From: DASSUW01 sp963811895
Lineage (GTDB): Bacteria > Actinomycetota > Thermoleophilia > Solirubrobacterales > Solirubrobacteraceae
Length of the DNA: 64,000 bases
Assembly (NCBI GenBank): GCA_963811895.1
Contig: CAWETE010000010.1
Coordinates: 124,001-188,000 of the forward strand
Direction: 5' to 3'
The translations under genes were made by a program, and so were the position numbers. Every line of letters begins with the position of its first letter. The first letter of the stretch is position 1. Under the pieces are notes generated by a model. It saw nothing but the letters and a program-made list of their open reading frames with translations, was not told the DNA's origin and ran no database searches. This document shows, one piece after another, positions 35,979-43,605 of this stretch.

Positions 35979-37229
35979 CACGGCAAGAACTCCTGCTCGG
36001 CGGGGCTGAACGTCTTGGGCGCCGTCTTGGTCGGCGTCGGTGGGGGTTGGGATGCGGTGGTTGCTGATGGCTCCGCCGTGCTGGCGGCGGGCGCCTGGTT
36101 CTCGAAGCCGAACTCGCGGGGTGCTGCTTCCTTCTTCGCCTCGCGGCGACGTGCGCGTGCCGTGGAGGCCTTGGGCTTCGGAGCGGGCGCGGTCTCGGCT
36201 GTGGACGACAACGCGGGCTTGGTGATGACCGGCGGCTCGCGCCGAGCGGGTGGCGCTTCGCGTGGGCGCTCCTTGCGGGGCTCTCGGTCGTGCGTCGCCC
36301 GCACCAACGCCGGCTTGTCGCCGCCGAGGTCCGGGAGCCCGCCGTTGACGACGCAGACGGTTCCCACGCCGGCGCCGCCGAGGCATAGACCGAGCACGGC
36401 TCCGACGGTCGCCACACGACCGCCTCCGCCGGCGGTGGCGAGCCCGGTGCCGGTGGCGAGGTCTGACGCCTGGGCTCGGTGGAACAGCGCGGCGATGTCG
36501 TGCTTGAGGCTGGTGAGGGCGAAGATCGGTGAGAACAGGGACGCTCGGTGGAGCCTGGAGACGTGCAGCTCGCGGACCGTGGCTCGGCAGGCGTTGCAGT
36601 GCCGCAGGTGGGGCCGGATCTGAAGCACCTGGGCCGTCGTCGCCGAGCCCGCGCTCGAGAGCCTGGACGATCGGCTCGAAGCGCTCGCACTCCTCGCCGG
36701 CCTCGATGCCGTTGTAGGTGTTGATGAACCGGCGCCGGCCTTCGGTCACCGCGCGGTTGACCTTGGTGTAGGACCAGCCGTTGCGCTCTCCGATCTCCGC
36801 GTAGGAGAGGCCGTGCGCCTTCATCATCAGCGCCTTGGCCTCGTCCGGCTTCAGAGCTCGCAGCGCCTCGGCCGAGCGGCGGACGCGCTCTTCGGAGACG
36901 AGTTGCTCCTCGACGCTGCGCTCGACCGCGGGCACGAATGCGTCGAGGTCGAGCTCGTCGCCTGCGACCGACTCCACCCGCGCGCGCCGGATCGCCATCG
37001 CCTCGTGGCGGACGACGACCTTGAGCCATGCGACCTCGGTCGCGCGATCCACGGTGTCGACCCGCCGGACGAAGATCTCCAGCGCGCGCTGGTAGGCGTC
37101 GAGCGCGTCGTCGTGACACAGAGAGGCCTGACGGGCGACGCGCAGCAGCGTCCGTTCGTGACGAGCGACGACCTCGGTTACGCGCGCATGCGACTCATCG
37201 GCGAGTGCGTCGATCCTTGCGACAGCCAA
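35978..37229 (-). CDS. Sigma factor fused to a zinc anti-sigma motif and membrane span (one frame break)
   Basis: This protein of about 416 aa joins an ECF-type sigma factor (about 1-190; region 2 near HDDALDAYQRALEIFVRRVD, region 4 near HGLSYAEIGERNGWSYTKVN) to an extension with the zinc anti-sigma motif HLRHCNAC (H-x3-C-x2-C, about 205). A membrane span follows (VATVGAVLGLCLGGAGVGTV) and then a Pro/Ala/Lys-rich outer tail. The TTG start at 37229 has a GGAGGGG site 8 bases upstream. One extra base at about 36635 separates sigma from extension. It heads the envelope operon and likely keeps its own sigma part at the membrane until a signal arrives. Confidence 0.78.
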
Positions 37230-37331
37230 CGGCGGTACCCCTCCGGGTATGACTCGAAATTCACGATTGGAGCCACGCTCGCCGTCGGCTCCAGCACGAT
37301 CTAGCGGAAACCGGCCTGTTGTAGGCCCCAC

Positions 37332-37361
37332 TTTGCGGGAAAAGATCCGCAAATTGCGCAA
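37332..37361. promoter_or_regulatory. Inverted repeat upstream of the sigma-fusion gene
   Basis: TTTGCGG (37332-37338) and CCGCAAA (37347-37353) form a 7-bp inverted repeat with an 8-bp spacer, followed directly by the palindrome TTGCGCAA (37354-37361). The block lies in the 224-bp divergent region between the sigma-fusion gene and cystathionine beta-synthase and could bind a regulator of either. Confidence 0.4.
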
Positions 37362-37440
37362 GATTTCGCACCAGTCAGACGCGTGCAGACCGGTGAGTTG
37401 ATTGGGTCAACACGCCTGACGCGGGGTGAGCCGCGTTACC

Positions 37441-37453
37441 TATAGTCAGCCGT
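37441..37453 (+). promoter_or_regulatory. Probable leaderless promoter of the transsulfuration operon
   Basis: TATAGT (37441-37446) is a near-consensus -10 hexamer ending seven bases before the ATG at 37454. No ribosome-binding sequence fits between them, so the transcript probably begins at or next to the start codon. Confidence 0.55.
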
Positions 37454-38839
37454 ATGAGCTCGTCCACGACAGCGGCCGACATCAAGGATTCGATCCTCGA
37501 AACGGTCGGCGAGACGCCGCTGGTGCGGCTCAGCCGGATCGGCTCCGGCGTCGCGCCGCAGCTGGTCGCCAAGCTCGAGTACTTCAACCCGGGCGGGTCG
37601 ATCAAGGACCGTGTCGCCATGCGGCTCGTCGACGCCGCCGAGCGTGACGGCCGGCTCAGACCGGGCGGCACGATCATCGAGCCGACGTCCGGCAACACGG
37701 GCACCGGCCTGGCCATCGCCGCCCGCCTCAAGGGCTACCGCGTGATCGCGGTCATGCCGGACAAGATGTCGAAGGAGAAGATCGACCTCCTGCGCGCCTA
37801 CGGCGCCGAGGTCGTGGTGGCGCCCACCGACGTGAGCCCGGACTCGCCGCAGTCCTACTACCGCGTCGCCGACCGCCTGACCGAGGAGATCCCCGGCGCC
37901 TTCCAGCCCAACCAGTACCGCAACCCCGCCAATCCCAAGACGCACTACGAGACGACCGGCCCGGAGCTGTGGCGCCAGTCGGGCGGCAAGATCACGCACC
38001 TGGTCGTAGGCGTCGGCACCGGCGGCACCATCACCGGCGTCGCGCGCTACCTCAAGGAGCAGAACCCCGACATCGAGGTCATCGGGGCCGACCCCGTCGG
38101 CAGCATCTACTCCAACGAGGAGGTCCACCCGTACCTCGTCGAGGGCGTGGGGGAGGACTTCTGGCCGGAGACCTACGACCCGTCGGTGGTCAGCCGCTAC
38201 GTCACGGTCAGCGACAAGGACAGCTTCCTCACGACACGACGCCTCGCCGCCGAGGAGGGCCTGCTGGTCGGCGGCTCGTGCGGCCTCGCCGTCCACGCGG
38301 CGCTCGAGGTCGCAAAGGGGATCGACGACCCCGAGGCGATGGTGGCCACGATCCTGCCCGACGGCGGCCGCGCCTACCTCTCCAAGATCTTCAACGACGC
38401 CTGGATGAGCCAGTACGGCTTCCTGGAGCGCAGCGCCGACCGCACGGTCGGCGACGTGCTGTTCGCCAAGACGGCGGCCGGCGAGATCCCGCCGTTCGTG
38501 ACCGTGCAGACGCACCAGAAGGTCAAGGACGCGATCAGCCTGCTGCACGAGCACCGCGTCTCCCAGCTGCCCGTCGTCTCCGGCAGCGACGTCAACACCG
38601 TGGTCGGCTCCGTCGGAGAGCGCGGGCTGCTCAAGCGCGCGATCGACAACCCCGGCCTGATGGGCGCCGAGATCGTCGACGTGATGGAGCCGCCCTTCCC
38701 GGCCGTGTCCACCACCGATCCCGTGCGCGAGGCGGTCGAGCTGCTGTCCGGCGAGGGCCAGGCGCTCACGGTGACCGAGCAAGGCAGGCCGGTCGGGATC
38801 ATGACCCGCGCCGACCTGCTTGAGTCACTGGCCTCATGA
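37454..38839 (+). CDS. cbs: Cystathionine beta-synthase
   Basis: This 461-aa PLP enzyme condenses homocysteine with serine to cystathionine. The fold-II catalytic domain has the PLP lysine in NPGGSIKDRVAMRL (Lys about 51), the phosphate/substrate loop PTSGNTGTGLAIAA and the glycine-rich GVGTGGTITGVARYLKEQ. The C-terminal 125 residues contain two CBS domains (VGDVLFAKTA, VSQLPVVSGSD, VSTTDPVREAVELL), which distinguish it from cysteine synthase. There is no haem-binding N-terminus. The next gene, cystathionine gamma-lyase, overlaps by 4 bp, giving a complete reverse transsulfuration pair. Confidence 0.93.
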   Translation: MSSSTTAADIKDSILETVGETPLVRLSRIGSGVAPQLVAKLEYFNPGGSIKDRVAMRLVDAAERDGRLRPGGTIIEPTSGNTGTGLAIAARLKGYRVIAVMPDKMSKEKIDLLRAYGAEVVVAPTDVSPDSPQSYYRVADRLTEEIPGAFQPNQYRNPANPKTHYETTGPELWRQSGGKITHLVVGVGTGGTITGVARYLKEQNPDIEVIGADPVGSIYSNEEVHPYLVEGVGEDFWPETYDPSVVSRYVTVSDKDSFLTTRRLAAEEGLLVGGSCGLAVHAALEVAKGIDDPEAMVATILPDGGRAYLSKIFNDAWMSQYGFLERSADRTVGDVLFAKTAAGEIPPFVTVQTHQKVKDAISLLHEHRVSQLPVVSGSDVNTVVGSVGERGLLKRAIDNPGLMGAEIVDVMEPPFPAVSTTDPVREAVELLSGEGQALTVTEQGRPVGIMTRADLLESLAS

Positions 38840-39927
38840 GCCGCCGCTTTGCCACCCGCGCCGTCCACGCCGGCCTCGAGCCCGACCCGGGCTTCGGCGA
38901 CGTCGTGCCCGCCATCCACCAGTCGTCGACCTACGTTCAGAAGGCGCCGGGGGAGCCGTTCGGGGACTACGACTACTCGCGCAGCGCCAACCCCACCCGC
39001 AGCGCCCTCGAGCGCGCGCTCGGGGAGCTGGAGGGCGGCCTGGCGTCGGCCTACAGCAGCGGCATGGCCGCCGAGCACGCGCTGATCACCGCGGTGGCGG
39101 CGGCCGGCGACCACGTCGTGATCCCCGACGACCTCTACGGCGGCACCTACCGGCTCGTCGACAAGGTGCTCAACCGCTGGGGCCTGCGCTACACGATGGT
39201 CGACCAGACCGACCTCGCCGCCGTCGAGGCCGCGGTCGGCGACGACACGAAGCTGATCTGGGTCGAGACCCCGACGAACCCGACGCTCAAGGTGGTCGAC
39301 GTCGAGGCGATCGTGGCCCGCAAGCGGGGCGCGCTCGTGGCGGTCGACAACACGTTCGCCACGCCGGTCTACCAGCGCCCGCTCGACCTCGGGGCCGACG
39401 CCTCCGTCTACTCCACCACCAAGTACATCGGCGGGCACTCGGATGCGGTCGGCGGCGCGCTGGTCGTCAAGGAGGCCGCGCTGCACGAGGCCGTGCAGTT
39501 CGTGCAGAACGCGGTCGGCGCGGTGCCCGGCCCGCTCGACGCCTTCCTCATCCTCCGAGGCATCCGCACGCTGCACCTGCGGATGAAGGCCCACAGCGAG
39601 AACGCTCGCGCCGTCAGCGAGTGGCTGAAGACGATCGACGGAGTCACCGACGTCCGCTGGCCCGGCTTCTCCGGCATGGTCTCCTTCCGGCACCCCGACG
39701 CGAACCGCATCGCCGCCGCCACCGAGCTCTTCAGCCTCGCCGAGTCGCTCGGCGGCGTGGAGTCGCTGATCGAGGTGCCGCAGGCGATGACGCACCAGTC
39801 GGTCGAGGACTCGGCCGCGGCCGTCCCGAAGGACCTCATCCGGCTCAGCTGCGGGATCGAGGCCCCCGAGGACCTCGTCGAGGATCTCGCGCGGGCGATC
39901 GGCGCGCCGGTGCCCGCGAGCGTCTGA
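38836..39927 (+). CDS. Cystathionine gamma-lyase/gamma-synthase family enzyme
   Basis: This 363-aa PLP enzyme belongs to the Cys/Met metabolism family. It shows the N-terminal RFATRAVHAGLEPDPGFGDV, the PLP-contacting YSSGMAAEHALITAVAAAGD, the lysine-bearing VYSTTKYIGGHSDAVGGALV (Lys about 196) and the late VRWPGFSGMVSFRHPDA. The overlap with cystathionine beta-synthase points to cystathionine gamma-lyase (cystathionine to cysteine, 2-oxobutyrate and ammonia). The family cannot be split reliably from gamma-synthase by eye. Confidence 0.9.
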   Translation: MSRRFATRAVHAGLEPDPGFGDVVPAIHQSSTYVQKAPGEPFGDYDYSRSANPTRSALERALGELEGGLASAYSSGMAAEHALITAVAAAGDHVVIPDDLYGGTYRLVDKVLNRWGLRYTMVDQTDLAAVEAAVGDDTKLIWVETPTNPTLKVVDVEAIVARKRGALVAVDNTFATPVYQRPLDLGADASVYSTTKYIGGHSDAVGGALVVKEAALHEAVQFVQNAVGAVPGPLDAFLILRGIRTLHLRMKAHSENARAVSEWLKTIDGVTDVRWPGFSGMVSFRHPDANRIAAATELFSLAESLGGVESLIEVPQAMTHQSVEDSAAAVPKDLIRLSCGIEAPEDLVEDLARAIGAPVPASV

Positions 39928-39930
39928 CGG

Positions 39931-41091
39931 TCACTGCTCGAGAAGCAGCGCGAGGTACGCGTCGTAGACGTAGAGCCTGCCGCGCTTGCGCCCGCTGACC
40001 TCGAGCAGGACGTTTGCCGTCTCCAGTCGGGCGATCGCAGCGTTGATCGTCGGCGCGCTGAGCCCCAATTGCTCCGACGCGACGCGTGTGGAAAGCGCGA
40101 TACGTCGGCCGGCCAGCTCGTGGACGCGCAACGCGGACGCCGCGCCGCGACCGAAGCCGTGGATCGTCTCTCGGTCGCGCTCGATGAGCGCCCTGATCCG
40201 GCGAGCGGTCTCGGTCGCTGAACCCGCGACGGCGATGACTCCTTCGAGGAAGAACTCCAGCCACTCCTCCCAGGCGCCTTCGGTGCGAACGGCCTGGAGG
40301 CGGTCGTAGTAGGTGTCGCGGTGCTCCTTGAAATAGAGGCTGAGGTACAGCAGCGGTTGCTGGAGCACCCGCTCAGAGGTCAGCAAGAGGGTGATCAGGA
40401 GTCGCCCGACACGTCCGTTTCCATCCAGGAAGGGATGGATGGTCTCGAACTGCGCGTGGGCCAGGGCGACCTTGATGAGGATCGGCGTGTCGTCGTGCAG
40501 GAACTTCTCGAGATCGCTCATCGCCGGCGCGACCTCCGGTGGCGGTGGCGGGACGAATCGGGCATTGCCGGGGCGGGTGCCGCCGAGCCAGTTCTGGGTC
40601 CGCCGGAACTCGCCGGGCGCCTTGTCGCCTCCGCGCACGCCTCGCATGAGCCGCGCGTGGACCTCGCGCAGCAGCCGATTACTGAGCGGCAGCTCGCCCG
40701 ACTGGATCCGAGCCAGACCGTGGTTCATGGCCGCGATGTAGTTCGAGGTCTCCTCGACGTCATCGAGCGGCGCACCCGGGGCGCCTTCGTTCTCGAACAG
40801 CAGCAGGTCCGACAACGAGGACTGGGTGCCCTCGATCTGCGAGGAGAGCACTGCCTCCTTGCGGATGTAGGAATAGAGGAACTGCGTCGGATCGGGCAGC
40901 AGGACCGTGACGGCGTCCAAGCGCCCGAGGGCCTGATTGGCCTCGTCGAGAAGGCTCTGCAGCCGGACGTCAATCCGCAGCGGCGGCTCCGGGGGCAGGG
41001 GCGCGGGCACGAAGGCGGCATAGCCGTCAGGCCCGGCCTGAGCCGGCACCAGACGACCTGCGCGCTCGATCGTCTCGATCACTGGTTGCAT
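39931..41091 (-). CDS. Fic-family protein with C-terminal winged helix
   Basis: This 386-aa protein carries a Fic domain with the intact active-site motif HPFLDGNGRVGRLLITLLL (about 215-235), expected to transfer AMP or another phosphate-linked group to a protein. The inhibitory helix (SSQIEGT, about 83-89) lies N-terminal to the Fic motif, as in class II Fic proteins, so it is self-inhibited. The C-terminus has a winged-helix segment (STRVASEQLGLSAPTINAAI, then ARLETANVLLEVSG). Its start codon directly abuts a 70-bp palindromic array, suggesting autoregulation. No separate antitoxin gene is seen. Confidence 0.92.
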   Translation of the reverse strand: MQPVIETIERAGRLVPAQAGPDGYAAFVPAPLPPEPPLRIDVRLQSLLDEANQALGRLDAVTVLLPDPTQFLYSYIRKEAVLSSQIEGTQSSLSDLLLFENEGAPGAPLDDVEETSNYIAAMNHGLARIQSGELPLSNRLLREVHARLMRGVRGGDKAPGEFRRTQNWLGGTRPGNARFVPPPPPEVAPAMSDLEKFLHDDTPILIKVALAHAQFETIHPFLDGNGRVGRLLITLLLTSERVLQQPLLYLSLYFKEHRDTYYDRLQAVRTEGAWEEWLEFFLEGVIAVAGSATETARRIRALIERDRETIHGFGRGAASALRVHELAGRRIALSTRVASEQLGLSAPTINAAIARLETANVLLEVSGRKRGRLYVYDAYLALLLEQ

Positions 41092-41161
41092 CCTTTACCA
41101 AGCATCGACCTTAGTAAAGGATACGGGGTTTTCCTTTATTAGGAGTTGGCAGTGGTAAAGG
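41092..41161. promoter_or_regulatory. 70-bp nested palindrome of four TAAAGG half-sites
   Basis: Outer arms CCTTTACCA (41092-41100) and TGGTAAAGG (41153-41161) are exact reverse complements. Inner arms TTAGTAAAGGA (41111-41121) and TCCTTTATTAG (41132-41142) match at all but two positions. Both pairs share the centre 41126.5, and successive half-sites are 20, 21 and 20 bp apart. The region is AT-rich against its surroundings and separates the Fic gene from the gene at 41206. Confidence 0.75.
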
Positions 41162-41205
41162 TTCGCGGGCTCAAGGGCATCTAGCGGCGTCCGATTCATC
41201 GGGGG

Positions 41206-41814
41206 ATGCGTCTTCTTCTCCCGGTGATCATCTTCGCGCTGCTCACGACCAGCGCTCACGCCCTCCCCAAGCTTCCCGACCCGCTCCCGCCGGTCGCCGA
41301 CAACCCCGCCGACGAGCTGCTCGACGTCGAGCTCGAGGACTCGCGCTACGACCGCGCCAGCAAGTGCGCCAAGCGCACCAAGCCCGGCGTCGTGGCCATG
41401 ACCGAGTGGCTCGGCGAGAACACGCGCGGCGTGTTCTGGGGCTCCTACCGCTGTGAGAAGTGGGGCAAGGACTCCGCCTCGCTGCACGCCGAGAACCGCG
41501 CCATCGACTGGCACCTCGACGTCGCCGTCAAGGCCGACCGCAAGGCCGCCGACAAGCTCTTCCGCCTCCTGCTGGCGCCCGACGCCAACGGCAACCCGCA
41601 GGCCCTCGCCCGCCGCATGGGCGTGCAGGAGCTGATCTGGGATTGCGGGTACTGGGGTGCCGGGATGAGCACCTTCGAGCCGTACAGCCCGTGCTACACC
41701 AAGCGCGGCAAGTTGCGCAAGCACGTGAACAAGACGATCGCGCACCGCGACCACATCCACATCGGGATGAGCAAGCCGGGCGCCAAGGCACAGACGAGCT
41801 TCTGGGCGTCGTGA
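41206..41814 (+). CDS. Secreted M15-like (ARB_07466/VldE-type) wall-associated protein
   Basis: This 202-aa protein has a signal peptide (MRLLLPVIIFALLTTSAHA) and a C-terminal domain resembling the ARB_07466/M15-like group. Metal-ligand-like residues are in HAENRAIDWHLDVAV (about 93-107) and KTIAHRDHIHIGMSKPG (about 179-195), where H-x-D and H-x-H patterns recall D-Ala-D-Ala peptidases. Cysteines at CAKRTKPG, YRCEKWG, WDCGYW and PCYTK could form two disulfides. Peptidoglycan or polysaccharide binding or hydrolysis is likely. It overlaps the next gene by 4 bp (GTGA). Confidence 0.72.
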   Translation: MRLLLPVIIFALLTTSAHALPKLPDPLPPVADNPADELLDVELEDSRYDRASKCAKRTKPGVVAMTEWLGENTRGVFWGSYRCEKWGKDSASLHAENRAIDWHLDVAVKADRKAADKLFRLLLAPDANGNPQALARRMGVQELIWDCGYWGAGMSTFEPYSPCYTKRGKLRKHVNKTIAHRDHIHIGMSKPGAKAQTSFWAS

Positions 41815-42509
41815 GGCGACGGCTGGTCATGCTCGCTGTCGGGCTCGCGGCCGTCGCCGCGGGCGTCGTCGCGCTGGGCGCGTCCGGGGACGAGCCGCGC
41901 GCCAAGGCACAGACCGCCGCCGTCAAGAAGTCCGAGCTGCCGCCGCTGCCGAAGCTGCGCCCCAAGGTCGTCGAGCCGGTGGCCGGCGACGCCGGCACCG
42001 CCGACGTCGGCCCCGACCCCGGGCTCGAGGACGCCGGTCCGAGGCCGACCAAGCCGGCCTCGGCGGGCGTCAAGCCGGGCAAGATCGGCCACACCGACAT
42101 CACCAAGGCCACCGCGCTGCCCAACGGGATCGCCCTGCCGCCGCTCGAGGCGCCCGAGGAGGTCAAGCAGATCATCGAGGCGGGCAACATCATCGCCCGC
42201 TCGCCGTACAAGTGGGGCGGCGGCCACGGCAAGTGGCTCGACAACGGCTACGACTGCTCCGGCTCGGTCTCGTTCGCGCTCGCGGCCGCCGGGCTGCTCG
42301 AGGGCCCGATGGCCTCCGGGCCGCTGATGAGCTGGGGCAAGCCGGGCAAGGGCGAGTGGGTGACCATCTACGCCCACTCCGGCCACGTGTTCATGGAGGT
42401 CGCCGGCGTCCTGTTCGACACCTCGAACGCGCGTGTGGCCGGTTCGCGCTGGGGCAACCAGATGCGCTCCACGGCCGGATTCGTCGCCCGCCATCCGGCG
42501 GGGCTTTAA
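41811..42509 (+). CDS. Exported NlpC/P60-like protein
   Basis: This 232-aa protein starts at GTG 41811 inside the previous stop. After a signal/anchor sequence (VMLAVGLAAVAAGVVALGA) and a Pro-rich linker (about 30-120) comes a papain-like domain: SPYKWGGGHGKWLDNGYDCS with the nucleophile Cys (about 152), and YAHSGHVFMEVAGVLFDTSN with the His (about 190). This fits a peptidoglycan endopeptidase or amidase of the NlpC/P60 or CHAP type. With the preceding M15-like gene it forms a small wall-remodelling operon. Confidence 0.78.
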   Translation: MRRRLVMLAVGLAAVAAGVVALGASGDEPRAKAQTAAVKKSELPPLPKLRPKVVEPVAGDAGTADVGPDPGLEDAGPRPTKPASAGVKPGKIGHTDITKATALPNGIALPPLEAPEEVKQIIEAGNIIARSPYKWGGGHGKWLDNGYDCSGSVSFALAAAGLLEGPMASGPLMSWGKPGKGEWVTIYAHSGHVFMEVAGVLFDTSNARVAGSRWGNQMRSTAGFVARHPAGL

Positions 42510-42600
42510 GGGCTTGGGGTCCGCACCCTATGCAAGCCCACCGACCGAGAGCCGATGAAGTGATTGAAGCGTGCCCCTCCTGTCGTCGAGAAGGCCCCTG

Positions 42601-42855
42601 ATGTCCCGCTCCCACGAAATCCCCGACTTTTCCGAAGGACCGCCGCCTGAGGTCCTCGAGGAAGTCGCGGCTGCGTGGGAGCGGGCTCAGGAGCCGCTCC
42701 CCGGCGACCTCGAGCTGTGGTTCGCCTCCGAGCCGGCCCTCGGCCGGGCGTGGGCGGAGCTGCGACTCGACGACGGCGAGCTGATGACCGCCATCAGCGC
42801 GACCGAGGCGCTCGCCCTCGCGTGCGGTGACGCCAGGATGGCCGTCGCCGTGTAA
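42601..42855 (+). CDS. Small acidic hypothetical protein
   Basis: This 84-aa protein is acidic and probably helical (EVLEEVAAAWERAQEPLPGD, LGRAWAELRLDDGELMTAIS). No signal peptide or membrane span is present and I do not recognise a family. GAGAAGG lies upstream of the ATG, although the spacing is longer than ideal. It stands alone between the NlpC-like gene and a basic DNA-binding-like gene. Confidence 0.55.
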   Translation: MSRSHEIPDFSEGPPPEVLEEVAAAWERAQEPLPGDLELWFASEPALGRAWAELRLDDGELMTAISATEALALACGDARMAVAV

Positions 42856-42885
42856 CGCGTCTGCGGGCCGGGAAGGGTGGCCCGT

Positions 42886-43185
42886 ATGGCAATCAAACCG
42901 AAGCAGATCCTCGACACGGCCGTAGACGTCGGAAAGTCCGCCGTCGGCGCGGCCGAACGCCGCATACGTGGACGCAAGAGCGACGGACCGTCCGGCGCTC
43001 CGTCCACGGTCGGCGCTGCCAAGCCCGGCACCGCCGGCGGACCCAAGTCGTCCACCGCGCCGAAGCGCAAGCCGAAGGCGAAGGCCAAGGCGAAGCCGCG
43101 CAAGCCGGCCAAGAAGCGCGCCACCGCCAGCCGCGCCGCGGCGAGCAGCGGCACGCAGGTCAAGAAGGCGGCGAAGAACGCGTGA
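42886..43185 (+). CDS. Lysine/alanine-rich histone H1-like protein
   Basis: This 99-aa protein has a short helical N-terminus (MAIKPKQILDTAVDVGKSAV) and a strongly basic C-terminal half of K-A-P repeats (PKRKPKAKAKAKPRKPAKKR, then ATASRAAASSGTQVKKAAK). The composition resembles histone H1-like tails of actinobacterial nucleoid-associated proteins, so non-specific DNA or RNA binding is likely. The ATG at 42886 follows GGAAGGGTGG. Low-complexity composition prevents a firmer call. Confidence 0.65.
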   Translation: MAIKPKQILDTAVDVGKSAVGAAERRIRGRKSDGPSGAPSTVGAAKPGTAGGPKSSTAPKRKPKAKAKAKPRKPAKKRATASRAAASSGTQVKKAAKNA

Positions 43186-43241
43186 GGGGGTGCCCAACGG
43201 GACATCGCTCCACACGGAATGGTCCGTTGGGTGGGGCCCCC
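43186..43241 (+). terminator. Bulged stem-loop after the H1-like gene
   Basis: CCCAACGG (43193-43200) pairs with CCGTTGGG (43224-43231), and an outer GGGGG (43186-43190) can pair with CCCCC (43237-43241) across small bulges. The structure overlaps the stop of the basic protein gene and precedes the next gene's promoter, fitting a terminator. Confidence 0.55.
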
Positions 43242-43245
43242 TAGT

Positions 43246-43257
43246 TATCGTCGGGCC
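43246..43257 (+). promoter_or_regulatory. Leaderless-type -10 element
   Basis: TATCGT (43246-43251) plus six bases (CGGGCC) precede the GTG at 43258, the spacing seen before several other genes here. It supports that GTG as the true start. Confidence 0.5.
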
Positions 43258-43605
43258 GTGCGCTCCCCCGAGGAGACCGCGGCCCTCGAGCGGGCCAAGG
43301 CCCGGCTCGACCGGCTCGACTTCTATCCCGCCCAGGTCCGGATCGACCGGGTGCGGATCCTCCACACCCCGTGGCTGTTCCGCATCCCGGGCTTCCGCCG
43401 CTTCCGCGGGTACGAGGTCGGGCCGCTGATCCTCATCAAGCGCCCGCTGGCCGAGGTCTCCGACGACCTGATCGTCCACGAGCTCTGCCACGTCTGGCAG
43501 GACCAGCACCGGCGCTGGCGGATGTGGACGTCCTACCTCTACCAGGGCTACCGCAACAACCCGCACGAGGTCGAGGCGCGCCGGGCCGCCGCCGAGACCC
43601 GCTAG
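43258..43605 (+). CDS. Small HExxH-motif protein
   Basis: This 115-aa protein contains VSDDLIVHELCHVWQDQHRR (about 70-89), with the zinc-peptidase motif H-E-L-C-H, and a downstream NNPHEVEARRAA whose Glu could be the third ligand. It is basic and aromatic-rich (FRIPGFRRFRGYEVGPLILI) and lacks a signal peptide. It may be a minimal metalloprotease-like protein; activity is not proven. I chose the GTG at 43258 because a good -10 sits six bases upstream. Its stop overlaps that of the convergent ATP-grasp gene in CTAG. Confidence 0.7.
   Translation: MRSPEETAALERAKARLDRLDFYPAQVRIDRVRILHTPWLFRIPGFRRFRGYEVGPLILIKRPLAEVSDDLIVHELCHVWQDQHRRWRMWTSYLYQGYRNNPHEVEARRAAAETR

Noticed and set aside
35241..37361. 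A sigma factor fused directly to a secreted protein (706 residues)
   Set aside because: Residues between the sigma part and the exported part are shadow sequence; the real sigma extension lies in another frame and ends at 35978, where the exported protein begins.
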